64,000 nt of DNA from Burkholderiales bacterium (lineage in GTDB: Bacteria > Pseudomonadota > Gammaproteobacteria > Burkholderiales > Usitatibacteraceae): positions 124,001 to 188,000 of the forward strand of contig JAHCAK010000001.1 of assembly GCA_019634955.1 (NCBI GenBank), written 5' to 3'. Made by a program: the position numbers and the translations under genes. Below are positions 1 through 6,754 of the stretch, in pieces; the first letter of the stretch is position 1, and each line of letters begins with the position of its first letter. Under the pieces are notes generated by a model. The model was not told the DNA's origin. It made no database searches and saw only the letters and a program-made list of their open reading frames with translations.

Positions 1-612
1 GACGAAGGCCGCCAGCTCGTCGAGCGTGCCGCCCACGGGCACGCCCTCCACGGCGCCCGCCGCGAGCTCCGGCCGGTCGTCGAAGAACGCCACCACGTGC
101 AGGCCCGTCCACGGCGCGGCCCGCAGGCGGCGGGCGATCTCGACGCCCAGCGCGCCCGCGCCCGCCACCACGATGTGCCGCAGGTTGTAGCCGCGCCTTC
201 GCACCGACCGCAGCGCGAGGCGCAGCAGCATCCGGAACGCCGCGAGCGCCGCGAAGCTCGCCACCGCCCAGGTCATGAGCCAGAGCCGCGAGAAGACGTA
301 GGTCGTCTTGGTGAGGATGAGCAGCACCGCGATGATCGCCACGGTGGCGAGCCAGGCCTTGAAGAGGCCCTGCACCTCGATCCAGAGGCTGGTGCCGCGG
401 TAGGGCTGGTAGATGCGGAAGAACGGGAACACCGCGAACACGACGGCGAAGGCCACGGCGAGGCCCAGCCCGTAGCCGCGATTGAACTCCTCCAGCGTGA
501 AGAGCACGGGGAAGAGAAGCCACCCCGTGGCAACCACGACCACCGGATCGGCCAGCCGGAACACGGCCTCGAGGAGCCCCGCGTTCTCCTTGAGGTGCGT
601 GCCGCGGTTCAT
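1..612 (-). CDS. Undecaprenyl-phosphate sugar phosphotransferase, N-terminal part (cut by window edge)
   Basis: This is the first 204 codons of a WcaJ/EpsB-like polyprenyl glycosylphosphotransferase; the rest lies outside the window. The family moves a sugar-1-phosphate from a nucleotide sugar onto undecaprenyl phosphate at the inner membrane and so starts exopolysaccharide repeat units. The visible part has several hydrophobic membrane segments (for example FAVVFAVFPFFRIY and AWLATVAIIAVLLIL), then a nucleotide-binding-like stretch, RHIVVAGAGALGVEIARRL, ending in FFDDRPE. That is the usual layout before the catalytic bacterial sugar transferase domain, which is not visible here. Its ATG overlaps the stop of the upstream GT4 gene by four bases (ATGA), so the two are probably co-translated. 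The family is clear; the sugar cannot be told. Confidence 0.85.
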   Translation of the reverse strand, partial: MNRGTHLKENAGLLEAVFRLADPVVVVATGWLLFPVLFTLEEFNRGYGLGLAVAFAVVFAVFPFFRIYQPYRGTSLWIEVQGLFKAWLATVAIIAVLLILTKTTYVFSRLWLMTWAVASFAALAAFRMLLRLALRSVRRRGYNLRHIVVAGAGALGVEIARRLRAAPWTGLHVVAFFDDRPELAAGAVEGVPVGGTLDELAAFV

Positions 613-1781
613 GGCGCGCGGCCTCGCCCGTGCGACCGCAGCCCCGCTTCGGCGAAGGCGCGGAACTCGTCGCGGAACCGGGGCTCGGAGAAGGCTTCCG
701 CGCGCGCGCGGCACCGCGCCGGGTCGATCGCGCGCGCGGCCTCGAAGCGCTCCACCGCGGCCGCGATCGCCGCCGGCGAGGGCTCGTCGAAGAAGGTCCC
801 CGTCTCGCCCTCGACGACCGTCTCGAGGAGGCCCCCGCGCGCGAGCGCGATCACGGGCGTGCCGCAGGCCATCGCCTCGACCGGCGCGATGCCGAAGTCC
901 TCCTCGCCCGCGAACAGGAACGCCCGCGCGCGGCGCAGGTGGTCGAGCACCGCCTCGTGCGGGGCGTGCCCGAGCAGCCGCACGTTCGCCGGCCGCCGCG
1001 CCTCGATCGCCGCTCGCTGCGGCCCGTCGCCGATGACCACGAGGCGGCGCCCCGGCATGGCCCGGAAGGCTTCCACGACAGCGTCCACGCGCTTGTAGGG
1101 CACGAGCCGCGAGACCACCACGTAGAAGTCCTCCTTCGGGCCGCCGGGAGTGAAGGCCGCCACGTCGACCGGGGGATGGATCACGGACGCCTCGCGACCG
1201 TAGGCGACGCGGATGCGATCCGCGATGAAGCGCGAGATGCCAACGATGTCGTCCACGCGGGCGGCCGCCGCGCGGTCCCATTCACGCAGCGTCGCGAGCT
1301 CGCGACGCGCAAGCCACGCGAGCGGCCCCCGAGCCAGGCCGAAATCCCGCAGGTACTCGCCTTCCATCGCCCAAGCATAGCGCATGGGGGTGTAGCAATA
1401 GCAGAGGTGGTACTGCCCGGCGCGCGTGCGCACCCCCTTGGCGAAGGCGTGGGCGCTCGAGATCACCATGTCGTAGCCGGAGAGGTCGAAGGACTCGATC
1501 GCCCGCCGCATGAGCGGCACGTACTTGCGGAAGTGGCGCCGCGCGAACGGCATCCGCTGCAGGAACGAGGTCGTGATGCGCCGGCCCGCGAACGGGGCGC
1601 GGTCGGCCTCGGGCAGGAAGTCGACGAGGACGAAGAGATCGGCCTGCGGCCAGATCGCGAGGATCTGGGCCGCCGCGCGGTCGGATCCCGCCCAGGTGTC
1701 CAGCCACTCGTGGACGACCGCGACCTTGGGCGGTGGGCCGCCTGATAGAATTTCCGCCGGTTCCCGACCTGGCCTCGCCAT
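609..1781 (-). CDS. Family 4 glycosyltransferase
   Basis: A 390-residue GT-B glycosyltransferase of the GT4 group, expected to add a sugar from a nucleotide donor to a lipid-linked polysaccharide intermediate at the cytoplasmic face. It opens with the acceptor-side strand KVAVVHEWLDTWAGSD and carries YKRVDAVVEAF. The donor-site signature EEDFGIAPVEAMACGTPVIA has the two glutamates of the EX7E motif. I chose the ATG at 1781; no ATG, GTG or TTG lies closer to the conserved strand. A longer start at 1856 is possible but adds a low-complexity basic stretch. No clear ribosome site is visible. It is divergent from the GT2 gene at 1923 and coupled to the sugar phosphotransferase gene downstream, so all three look like one polysaccharide locus. 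Confidence 0.88.
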   Translation of the reverse strand: MARPGREPAEILSGGPPPKVAVVHEWLDTWAGSDRAAAQILAIWPQADLFVLVDFLPEADRAPFAGRRITTSFLQRMPFARRHFRKYVPLMRRAIESFDLSGYDMVISSAHAFAKGVRTRAGQYHLCYCYTPMRYAWAMEGEYLRDFGLARGPLAWLARRELATLREWDRAAAARVDDIVGISRFIADRIRVAYGREASVIHPPVDVAAFTPGGPKEDFYVVVSRLVPYKRVDAVVEAFRAMPGRRLVVIGDGPQRAAIEARRPANVRLLGHAPHEAVLDHLRRARAFLFAGEEDFGIAPVEAMACGTPVIALARGGLLETVVEGETGTFFDEPSPAAIAAAVERFEAARAIDPARCRARAEAFSEPRFRDEFRAFAEAGLRSHGRGRAP

Positions 1782-1922
1782 GCGTTCGCTTGCCGCCCCC
1801 TTGCGGGGCTTCTCCCGTTTCCTGGTCGTCGTCGCGGCCGCGTGGGGCCAGGCCATCCTTCCCGCGGCGCTCGCGGAATTCTACGTGGGTTCACCGGGAG
1901 CCGCGCGCTCCTGAGGCGACCG

Positions 1923-2756
1923 ATGCCGCCCTCCCTCTCCGTCGCGATCGTCACGCACGCCCCGGATTCCCGGCTGCTCGCGCGCACGCTCGCGAGCGTG
2001 GCCGAGGCCATCGCCGTCGCGCGCGGCCACGGCACGCTGGGGGATGCGAAGGTGCAGGTGGTGGACAACGGCCCGGAAGGGCTCGCGCCCACGCTTGCGA
2101 GCCTCGCCGAGGCGGCCCTCGCCCGCGCGCCCGGCACCGCCTTCGAGCTCGTCACGGGCCAGGGCAACGTCGGCTTCGGCCGCGGCCACAACCTCGCGCT
2201 GGCGCAGGCCGCGGCCGATTGCCACCTCGTGCTCAACCCGGACGTCGAGGTGGCGCGCGAGGCGATCGACGCGGGCCTGCGCTACCTCGCCGCGCACCCG
2301 GAAGTCGGCGCCATCACGCCCTCCGTGCACGGCGCCGACGGCGAGCGCGAGTACCTCGTGAAGGGCTGGCCCTCGCCCGGCGTGCTGTTCGTCCGCGGCT
2401 TCGTGCCGCGCTTCCTGCACGGCCCCTTCCGCCGGCGCCTGGACGCCTACGAGCTGCGCCACCTGGACTGGGAGCGCGAGCAGGCGCCCGTCACCATCGC
2501 GAGCGGCTGCTTCCTGCTCTGCCGCACGCAGGCGTTGCGCGCCGTGGGCGGGTTCGACCCCGGCTACTTCCTCTACTTCGAGGATTTCGACCTCACGCTG
2601 CGGCTCTCGAAGGTCACGACGGTCGCCTACTGCCCGCAGGTGCGCATCGTGCACCACGGCGGCAAGGCGGCCACGAAGGGGCTGCGGCACATCGCCTGGT
2701 TCGTGAAGTCCGCGCGGCGCTTCTTCGCCGCGCACGGGGGCGCGCCGGCGCACTGA
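1923..2756 (+). CDS. Family 2 glycosyltransferase (rhamnosyltransferase-like)
   Basis: A 277-residue GT-A glycosyltransferase resembling WbbL-type rhamnosyltransferases of polysaccharide assembly. It begins LSVAIVTHAPDSRLLARTL. It shows the family features VVDNGPEG (in place of the usual VVDNxSxD), GNVGFGRGHNLAL, and the metal-binding region LVLNPDVEV. Later come the acceptor/catalytic segment GGFDPGYFLYFEDFDLTLRL and the C-terminal VRIVHHGGKA. The start at 1923 puts the first strand at residue 6; upstream in-frame sequence is not conserved-looking. The gene is divergent from the GT4 gene with a 141-base spacer. It ends 119 bases before the first small peptide gene, and I see no terminator in that gap. 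Confidence 0.88.
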   Translation: MPPSLSVAIVTHAPDSRLLARTLASVAEAIAVARGHGTLGDAKVQVVDNGPEGLAPTLASLAEAALARAPGTAFELVTGQGNVGFGRGHNLALAQAAADCHLVLNPDVEVAREAIDAGLRYLAAHPEVGAITPSVHGADGEREYLVKGWPSPGVLFVRGFVPRFLHGPFRRRLDAYELRHLDWEREQAPVTIASGCFLLCRTQALRAVGGFDPGYFLYFEDFDLTLRLSKVTTVAYCPQVRIVHHGGKAATKGLRHIAWFVKSARRFFAAHGGAPAH

Positions 2757-2875
2757 CCGCGCCGAAATAGGCGCGCAGCTTTCCCCGATTTTCGCGGGCG
2801 CGGCACGCGCGCCTTTCCTAGCATGGGCTCCACCTCCTGCCGCGACCTGCGCGAAGGGGGCCACCGGAGAACCCC

Positions 2876-3040
2876 ATGAAGACCCTCACCGAGCAAGAGA
2901 TCCTCGCCATCGCGGGCGGGCTGCCGCCTGGCGTCGCTCTCGACGACGCCCTCTTCCGCGCGCCTGCCGAGCCGCTCCTCGACCCCATCGCCTTCGCCGC
3001 GCTCGCCGCCGACGAGCACCCCGACGACTCCGCCCGCTGA
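2876..3040 (+). CDS. Double-glycine leader peptide 1 (54 aa)
   Basis: A short gene that is easy to miss. The 54-residue product starts MKTLTEQEILAIAGG, an almost exact match to the double-glycine leader consensus: L at -12, E at -8, hydrophobic at -7, I at -4, G at -2 and -1. Cleavage by the C39 domain of the transporter at 6755-8902 would release a 39-residue acidic, Ala/Pro-rich core with no cysteine, starting LPPGVALDDALF. The ribosome site GGAGA lies five bases before the ATG. It is the first of four such genes in a row, all reading toward the HlyD and ABC genes. I found no convincing promoter in the 119 bases upstream. The leader is strong evidence for export; the function of the core is unknown. 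Confidence 0.75.
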   Translation: MKTLTEQEILAIAGGLPPGVALDDALFRAPAEPLLDPIAFAALAADEHPDDSAR

Positions 3041-3112
3041 TCCCGCGCGGGGCGCCGTCCGGTCGCGCGGCGCCCCGCCGAAGTCCCCGCGACCAAGACC
3101 CAGGAGACCCCC

Positions 3113-3298
3113 ATGAAGGAAATCGAAAGGAAGGACCACGCCGAAGTCTCGGGCGGCTACAAGCCCCACGACGACAGCATCCCCTCGCCGTTCCCGTCGC
3201 CGGACTTCCCGTTCCCGATGCCCGACACGGTGCCGATCCCCGGCCCCATGCCGGACCCGGTGTGCCTCGACCCGTCGGCCTACGCGCCGAACCTGTAG
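3113..3298 (+). CDS. Double-glycine leader peptide 2, proline-rich core (61 aa)
   Basis: A 61-residue peptide with leader MKEIERKDHAEVSGG (I at -12, V at -4, GG at -2/-1) followed by a 46-residue core. About one third of the core is proline, arranged as short alternating units such as SPFPSPDFPFPMPD, with one cysteine near the end (PVCLDPSAY). AGGAG lies six bases upstream of the ATG. The leader matches substrates of C39 peptidase transporters, and the transporter is encoded 3.5 kb downstream on the same strand. Proline-rich cores are known in some antimicrobial peptides that act inside cells, but nothing here proves that role. I know of no named family for this core. Confidence 0.75.
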   Translation: MKEIERKDHAEVSGGYKPHDDSIPSPFPSPDFPFPMPDTVPIPGPMPDPVCLDPSAYAPNL

Positions 3299-3326
3299 CC
3301 GACCCAGACCCGAGAAGGAGACAGCC

Positions 3327-3518
3327 ATGACCGATTCCAACGTTTCGAAGATCCCGGTGAGCAACGAGATCGATGCGGCGCAAGCGACGGAGGCCAGCGG
3401 CGGGTTCAGCCTGTGCAGCCCGGAAGCCCTCGTCGAGATCACCCGGTCCCTGACCCAGTCGTACGAGAACCTGGTCGACTTCACCTCGCACGTGATCGGC
3501 CGGGTGGCGGGCGAGTAG
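3327..3518 (+). CDS. Double-glycine leader peptide 3 (63 aa), paralogue of the peptide at 4433
   Basis: A 63-residue precursor with a 26-residue leader ending EIDAAQATEASGG and a 37-residue core beginning FSLC. The core holds a likely amphipathic helix (YENLVDFTSHVIGRVA). It aligns without gaps through the leader to the peptide encoded at 4433-4633 (leader also 26 residues, ending LDAAQAADVGGG). It matches again at the C-terminus, where nine of sixteen positions are identical. Both cores have a single cysteine close to the cut site. AAGGAG sits six bases before the ATG. A CPBP protease gene follows after 65 bases, mirroring the second cassette. It is a probable secreted bacteriocin-like or signalling peptide. 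Confidence 0.78.
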   Translation: MTDSNVSKIPVSNEIDAAQATEASGGFSLCSPEALVEITRSLTQSYENLVDFTSHVIGRVAGE

Positions 3519-3583
3519 CCTCGCCATCGGCGCCAACTCGACCCGAGGGGCTGCCATAGCGCAGCCTCTTTCTCGGAGCCACG

Positions 3584-4423
3584 ATGAAACCTGCAACCGG
3601 CCTGCAGATCGCGTTCCTGGTGCTTGCCGTCGAGTTCTTCGCCGTCATTGCCATGCGACCCGTGTCCCGGACCTTCAGCTGGTCCGTCCCGCTTACAGAG
3701 CTCGCGACACAGCTCCTCGCCTTGGCGGTTGCGGCAGCCGTACTGCTTGGCGTCGGCGGGCTGCGCCGCCAGTGCCTTGCAGCGATGCGCCGCCCGATAC
3801 CCGGCGGAATGACGGGCGAACTCATCGTCGTGGCGTTCGCCAAATGCGCCACCGTCATGGCCGTTTCCGGTGCAGTCGTGCTGTGGCACTTCGCCATGGC
3901 TTCGCCTGAGGAACTCATGGAATACGCAAAGCCGGTAGATTCCGCGGCGACCTGGGATTCCGTCTTCTCGCCCCAAGGCCTGGTTCGCATGGTCCTGCTC
4001 AGCTGGATCATCGGCCCCGTGATCGAGGAACTGGTGTTCCGAGGCTTCCTGTACCACGCCTGGGAACGGCAGTGGGGATGGTTTCCCTCCCTCCTCCTCA
4101 CCTCGGCATGCTTCGGCATCGCCCACCCGTCGCACATGGCCTCTTCGTTCATGGGCTCGGTGATCTACATCTGCATCATGCGGAGGACGGGAACGATCGT
4201 CGCCCCGATCCTCCTGCACGTGCTGTTCAACGTCCTCGTGTCCTGGCCCGTCCTCGGAGAGGTCTCCAGCCGGATACCTCACGGCACGACCACCGACCTC
4301 TGGAGCTGGTGGCCGTGGCTCGCGAGCGTGGCGTTCGTGTCCATCGCCCTTCCGGCGTACGTCTGGATGGCCCGTGACGGCAGCCGCGCGGCAAGCGCAT
4401 TCGCCGTCTCTTCACATTCCTAG
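3584..4423 (+). CDS. CPBP family intramembrane protease (first of two)
   Basis: A 279-residue polytopic membrane protein of the CPBP (CAAX protease and bacteriocin-processing, Abi) family. The active-site motifs are present: E147-E148 in IEELVFRGFLYHAW, H181 in FGIAHPSHM, and H212 with N216 in LHVLFNVLV. In Gram-positive class II bacteriocin loci such proteins often give self-immunity, and others process peptides. Here the gene lies directly behind precursor 3 and ten bases before precursor 4, so immunity or a second maturation step for its partner peptide is the natural inference. GGAG lies six bases upstream of the start. Codon use looks slightly less GC-extreme than the flanks, which might hint at transfer; I did not measure it. 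Confidence 0.82.
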   Translation: MKPATGLQIAFLVLAVEFFAVIAMRPVSRTFSWSVPLTELATQLLALAVAAAVLLGVGGLRRQCLAAMRRPIPGGMTGELIVVAFAKCATVMAVSGAVVLWHFAMASPEELMEYAKPVDSAATWDSVFSPQGLVRMVLLSWIIGPVIEELVFRGFLYHAWERQWGWFPSLLLTSACFGIAHPSHMASSFMGSVIYICIMRRTGTIVAPILLHVLFNVLVSWPVLGEVSSRIPHGTTTDLWSWWPWLASVAFVSIALPAYVWMARDGSRAASAFAVSSHS

Positions 4424-4432
4424 GAGCACGCC

Positions 4433-4633
4433 ATGAACGAAATCGATTGCGCAAAAAATTCCGTGAACGACGGGCTGGACGCTGCGCAGGCTGCGGATGT
4501 CGGCGGCGGCGAGTGCGGCACAATGGACCCGTACTCCACCGGCGGAACCGCCGACGCCTACGTGCGCGCGTACGACTGGCTGGTCGACGCGACGTCCGAA
4601 ATGATCGAGCGCATCGCCAACTCGTTCAAGTAG
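4433..4633 (+). CDS. Double-glycine leader peptide 4 (66 aa), paralogue of the peptide at 3327
   Basis: A 66-residue precursor: 26-residue leader ending LDAAQAADVGGG, then a 40-residue core starting ECGTMDPYSTGG. The core ends in a probable helix, YDWLVDATSEMIERIA, similar to that of precursor 3. Three glycines in a row leave the exact cut site open by one residue. AGGAG lies seven bases ahead of the ATG, which is ten bases after the first CPBP gene. A second CPBP gene follows after 27 bases. The arrangement peptide-CPBP, peptide-CPBP points to duplication of a two-gene unit followed by divergence. The core is unlike any peptide family I can name. Confidence 0.78.
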   Translation: MNEIDCAKNSVNDGLDAAQAADVGGGECGTMDPYSTGGTADAYVRAYDWLVDATSEMIERIANSFK

Positions 4634-4660
4634 CCGTCTCGAGCCACGGAAGCCGCGCGA

Positions 4661-5503
4661 GTGAACCCGAACGTCGTCCAGCTGCTGGAGCGGTCCGGCC
4701 TGAAGCCGGTGCACATCGCCGTCATCTTCGCGTTCGCCTATTTCGCCATGTTCTTCCTCCTTCGCACCGGGGTCGGCGCGGGGTGGTGGGACCGCAGCAT
4801 CAACGACGGCGAGATCGTCGCGCGATGCGGCGCGATCCTCATCGGCGTCGCCATGTTCGCCCTCATCCGGGATGCGCGCGCCGCGATGGCGGGGCTGTTC
4901 GGCCCGCCCGCGTGCCCCGTGACGGCCGGCGACATCGCGCTGGCCCTCGCGCTCGCCACGGCGTGGAACCTGGGCGTGCACGCCGTGCTCGTGCAGATGC
5001 CGATGATCTGGTCCGAGCCCGACCAGTACCTGCGGTTCTGGGGCTACTCGTTCACGCCGCAGCCGCGCACGGCGGCGGCATGGATGCTCGCGGCGACCGC
5101 CACGGGGGTCCTCGCGCCGCTCCTCGAGGAGTTCTACTTCCGGGGAATGCTGTTCAACGCCCTTCGCGTGCGCCGGTCCCTCGCGGCCTCCATCGTCCTA
5201 TCCGCCCTCGCATTCGGGATCCTCCATGGCCGCGCGACGTTCCTCGCCTTCGGCTTTGGCGTGATCGCCGCGCTCATGTTCCTGCGCTATCGCAGCCTCT
5301 GGCCGCTGGTCGTCGTGCACGGCGCGTACAACATCCTGGTCATGGTCCCCGGCTTCTCCAGCCTGTTCTTCCGCAAGACCCTCCAGACCGCCACCACGCC
5401 CGCGGGCTGGGCTTTCGAGATCGCCCTGGCGATCGCGTTCGTCCCGCTCGCGTTCCTGTTCTGGCGGCGCTTCCGGCCGGCGCAGGAAGCCCTCGAGGCA
5501 TGA
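4661..5503 (+). CDS. CPBP family intramembrane protease (second of two)
   Basis: A 280-residue membrane protein starting at GTG. CPBP active-site residues are intact: E156-E157 in LLEEFYFRGMLFNALR, H189 in FGILHGRA, and H220 with N224 in VHGAYNILV. It is only distantly similar to the CPBP protein at 3584-4423, so the two have diverged well beyond a recent copy. It follows precursor 4, and its stop overlaps the start of the HlyD gene by four bases (ATGA), tying it to the export operon. The role is inferred as immunity against, or extra processing of, the peptide encoded just upstream. General protein prenyl-type processing is an alternative but unlikely in this setting. Confidence 0.82.
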   Translation: MNPNVVQLLERSGLKPVHIAVIFAFAYFAMFFLLRTGVGAGWWDRSINDGEIVARCGAILIGVAMFALIRDARAAMAGLFGPPACPVTAGDIALALALATAWNLGVHAVLVQMPMIWSEPDQYLRFWGYSFTPQPRTAAAWMLAATATGVLAPLLEEFYFRGMLFNALRVRRSLAASIVLSALAFGILHGRATFLAFGFGVIAALMFLRYRSLWPLVVVHGAYNILVMVPGFSSLFFRKTLQTATTPAGWAFEIALAIAFVPLAFLFWRRFRPAQEALEA

Positions 5504-6753
5504 CCGCGCCCCCCCGCTTCCGCCGCGAGGTCTACGAGGCCGAGGAGCGCCGCAACTTCGGCCGCATCGTCCTCATCCGCCCCGTCTCCTTCGCCTTTCT
5601 CACCGCCGCGGCCGTCGCCGTGGCCGCGGTCGTGCTCGCCTATTTCATCGCCGGGCAGTACGCGAAGAAGGCCTCGATCGCCGGGACGCTCGTGCCGGAG
5701 ACCGGCGTCCTGCGCGTGGTGGCCCAGCAGCCCGGCCTCGTGCGGGAGCGCCACGTGGGCGAGGGCGAGCGCGTTGCCGAAGGCGAGGCGCTGCTGCGGC
5801 TGGTCGATGCGCGGTCGACGACGGACGGCCCCGTCGGCGCGGCCACCGTCGCGCTGGCCGGGCAGCGCCTCGCCGGCGTGCGGCGCCAGCGAGAGGAGAC
5901 CCGGACGGCGGCGCGCGCGGAGCAGGAGGCGATCGAGGCGCGGATCCGGGGCCTCGCCGCGGAGCTCGCCCAGCTCGACGGGGAACTCGATGCGATCGCC
6001 GCCCGCGAGGCCTTGTCCCGAAAGTCGCTCGCGCGGCTCGACGACCTGCAGCGCCGCGGCTTCGTCTCGCCCGCCCAGCGGCAGCAGAAGGAGGAGGAGT
6101 CGCTCGACCAGCGGCTGCGCCGCCACGCGGCCCTGCGCGCGAGGCTCTCCCTCGAGCGCGAGATCGCGGGCCTGGAATCCGCGGCCACCGAAGCCCGTGC
6201 CCGCACCCGGGCGCAGCTCTCCGCGCTCGACGCGCAAGTGGCCGGGCTCGACCAGGAGCGCATCGAGCGCCGCGCGCAGGCCGAGTCGCTGGTCACCGCG
6301 CCCGCGGCGGGCACCGTCGCCGCCGTGCTGGTGGAGCCCGGGCAGGTGGTCGGCGCCGGCATGGGACTCCTCACGCTGCTGCCCGAGGGCGCGCCGCTGC
6401 AGGCGCACCTCTTCGCGCCGTCACGGGCCGTGGGCTTCATCCGCGCGGGGCAGGACGTGCTGGTCCGCTATCCCGCCTTCCCGTACCAGAAGTTCGGCAG
6501 CCACCGCGCGCGCGTCGTGTCGGTCTCGCGAAGCGCCATCGCCCCCGCGGAACTCGGCCTCGCGCCCCCCGACGGCTCGCGCGAGCCGCTCTACCGCGTG
6601 AAGGTCGCGCTGGATTCGCAGACCGTATCCGCGTACGGGCACGCCGAGCCGCTGCAGGCCGGCATGCAGGTGGAGGCCGACGTGCTCCTCGACCGACGCC
6701 GCCTCATCGAGTGGGTGTTCGAGCCGCTCCTGAGCCTCGCGGGCAGGGCGTGA
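5500..6753 (+). CDS. HlyD-family membrane fusion protein for peptide export
   Basis: A 417-residue periplasmic adaptor that should link the inner-membrane ABC transporter (next gene) to a TolC-like outer-membrane channel; no tolC gene is in the window. One transmembrane helix lies near residues 28-50 (FLTAAAVAVAAVVLAYFIAG). It is followed by a split lipoyl/barrel-sandwich region (GTLVPETGVLRVVAQQPG and later APAAGTVAAVLVEPGQVVGAG). Between these is a long coiled coil rich in Arg, Glu and Ala at about residues 120-260, and a C-terminal beta-barrel part follows. The start ATG at 5500 overlaps the previous stop, and the ABC gene begins one base after this stop. The layout matches CvaA/HlyD-type adaptors of colicin V-like exporters. 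Confidence 0.88.
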   Translation: MTAPPRFRREVYEAEERRNFGRIVLIRPVSFAFLTAAAVAVAAVVLAYFIAGQYAKKASIAGTLVPETGVLRVVAQQPGLVRERHVGEGERVAEGEALLRLVDARSTTDGPVGAATVALAGQRLAGVRRQREETRTAARAEQEAIEARIRGLAAELAQLDGELDAIAAREALSRKSLARLDDLQRRGFVSPAQRQQKEEESLDQRLRRHAALRARLSLEREIAGLESAATEARARTRAQLSALDAQVAGLDQERIERRAQAESLVTAPAAGTVAAVLVEPGQVVGAGMGLLTLLPEGAPLQAHLFAPSRAVGFIRAGQDVLVRYPAFPYQKFGSHRARVVSVSRSAIAPAELGLAPPDGSREPLYRVKVALDSQTVSAYGHAEPLQAGMQVEADVLLDRRRLIEWVFEPLLSLAGRA

Positions 6754-6754
6754 C

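Noticed and set aside
2757-2875. Possible sigma-54 promoter (GGCAC... TTTCC) ahead of the peptide genes
   Set aside because: The -24 GG is present but the -12 GC is missing, and no sigma-54 activator gene is nearby. A sigma-70 pair with acceptable spacing was not found either.
4447-5499. Long open frame running into the HlyD gene from upstream
   Set aside because: It is the same frame as the adaptor extended through two other genes. The sequence is Arg/Ala/Pro-rich antisense-like filler with no adaptor features; the ATG at 5500 with the ATGA overlap is the real start.
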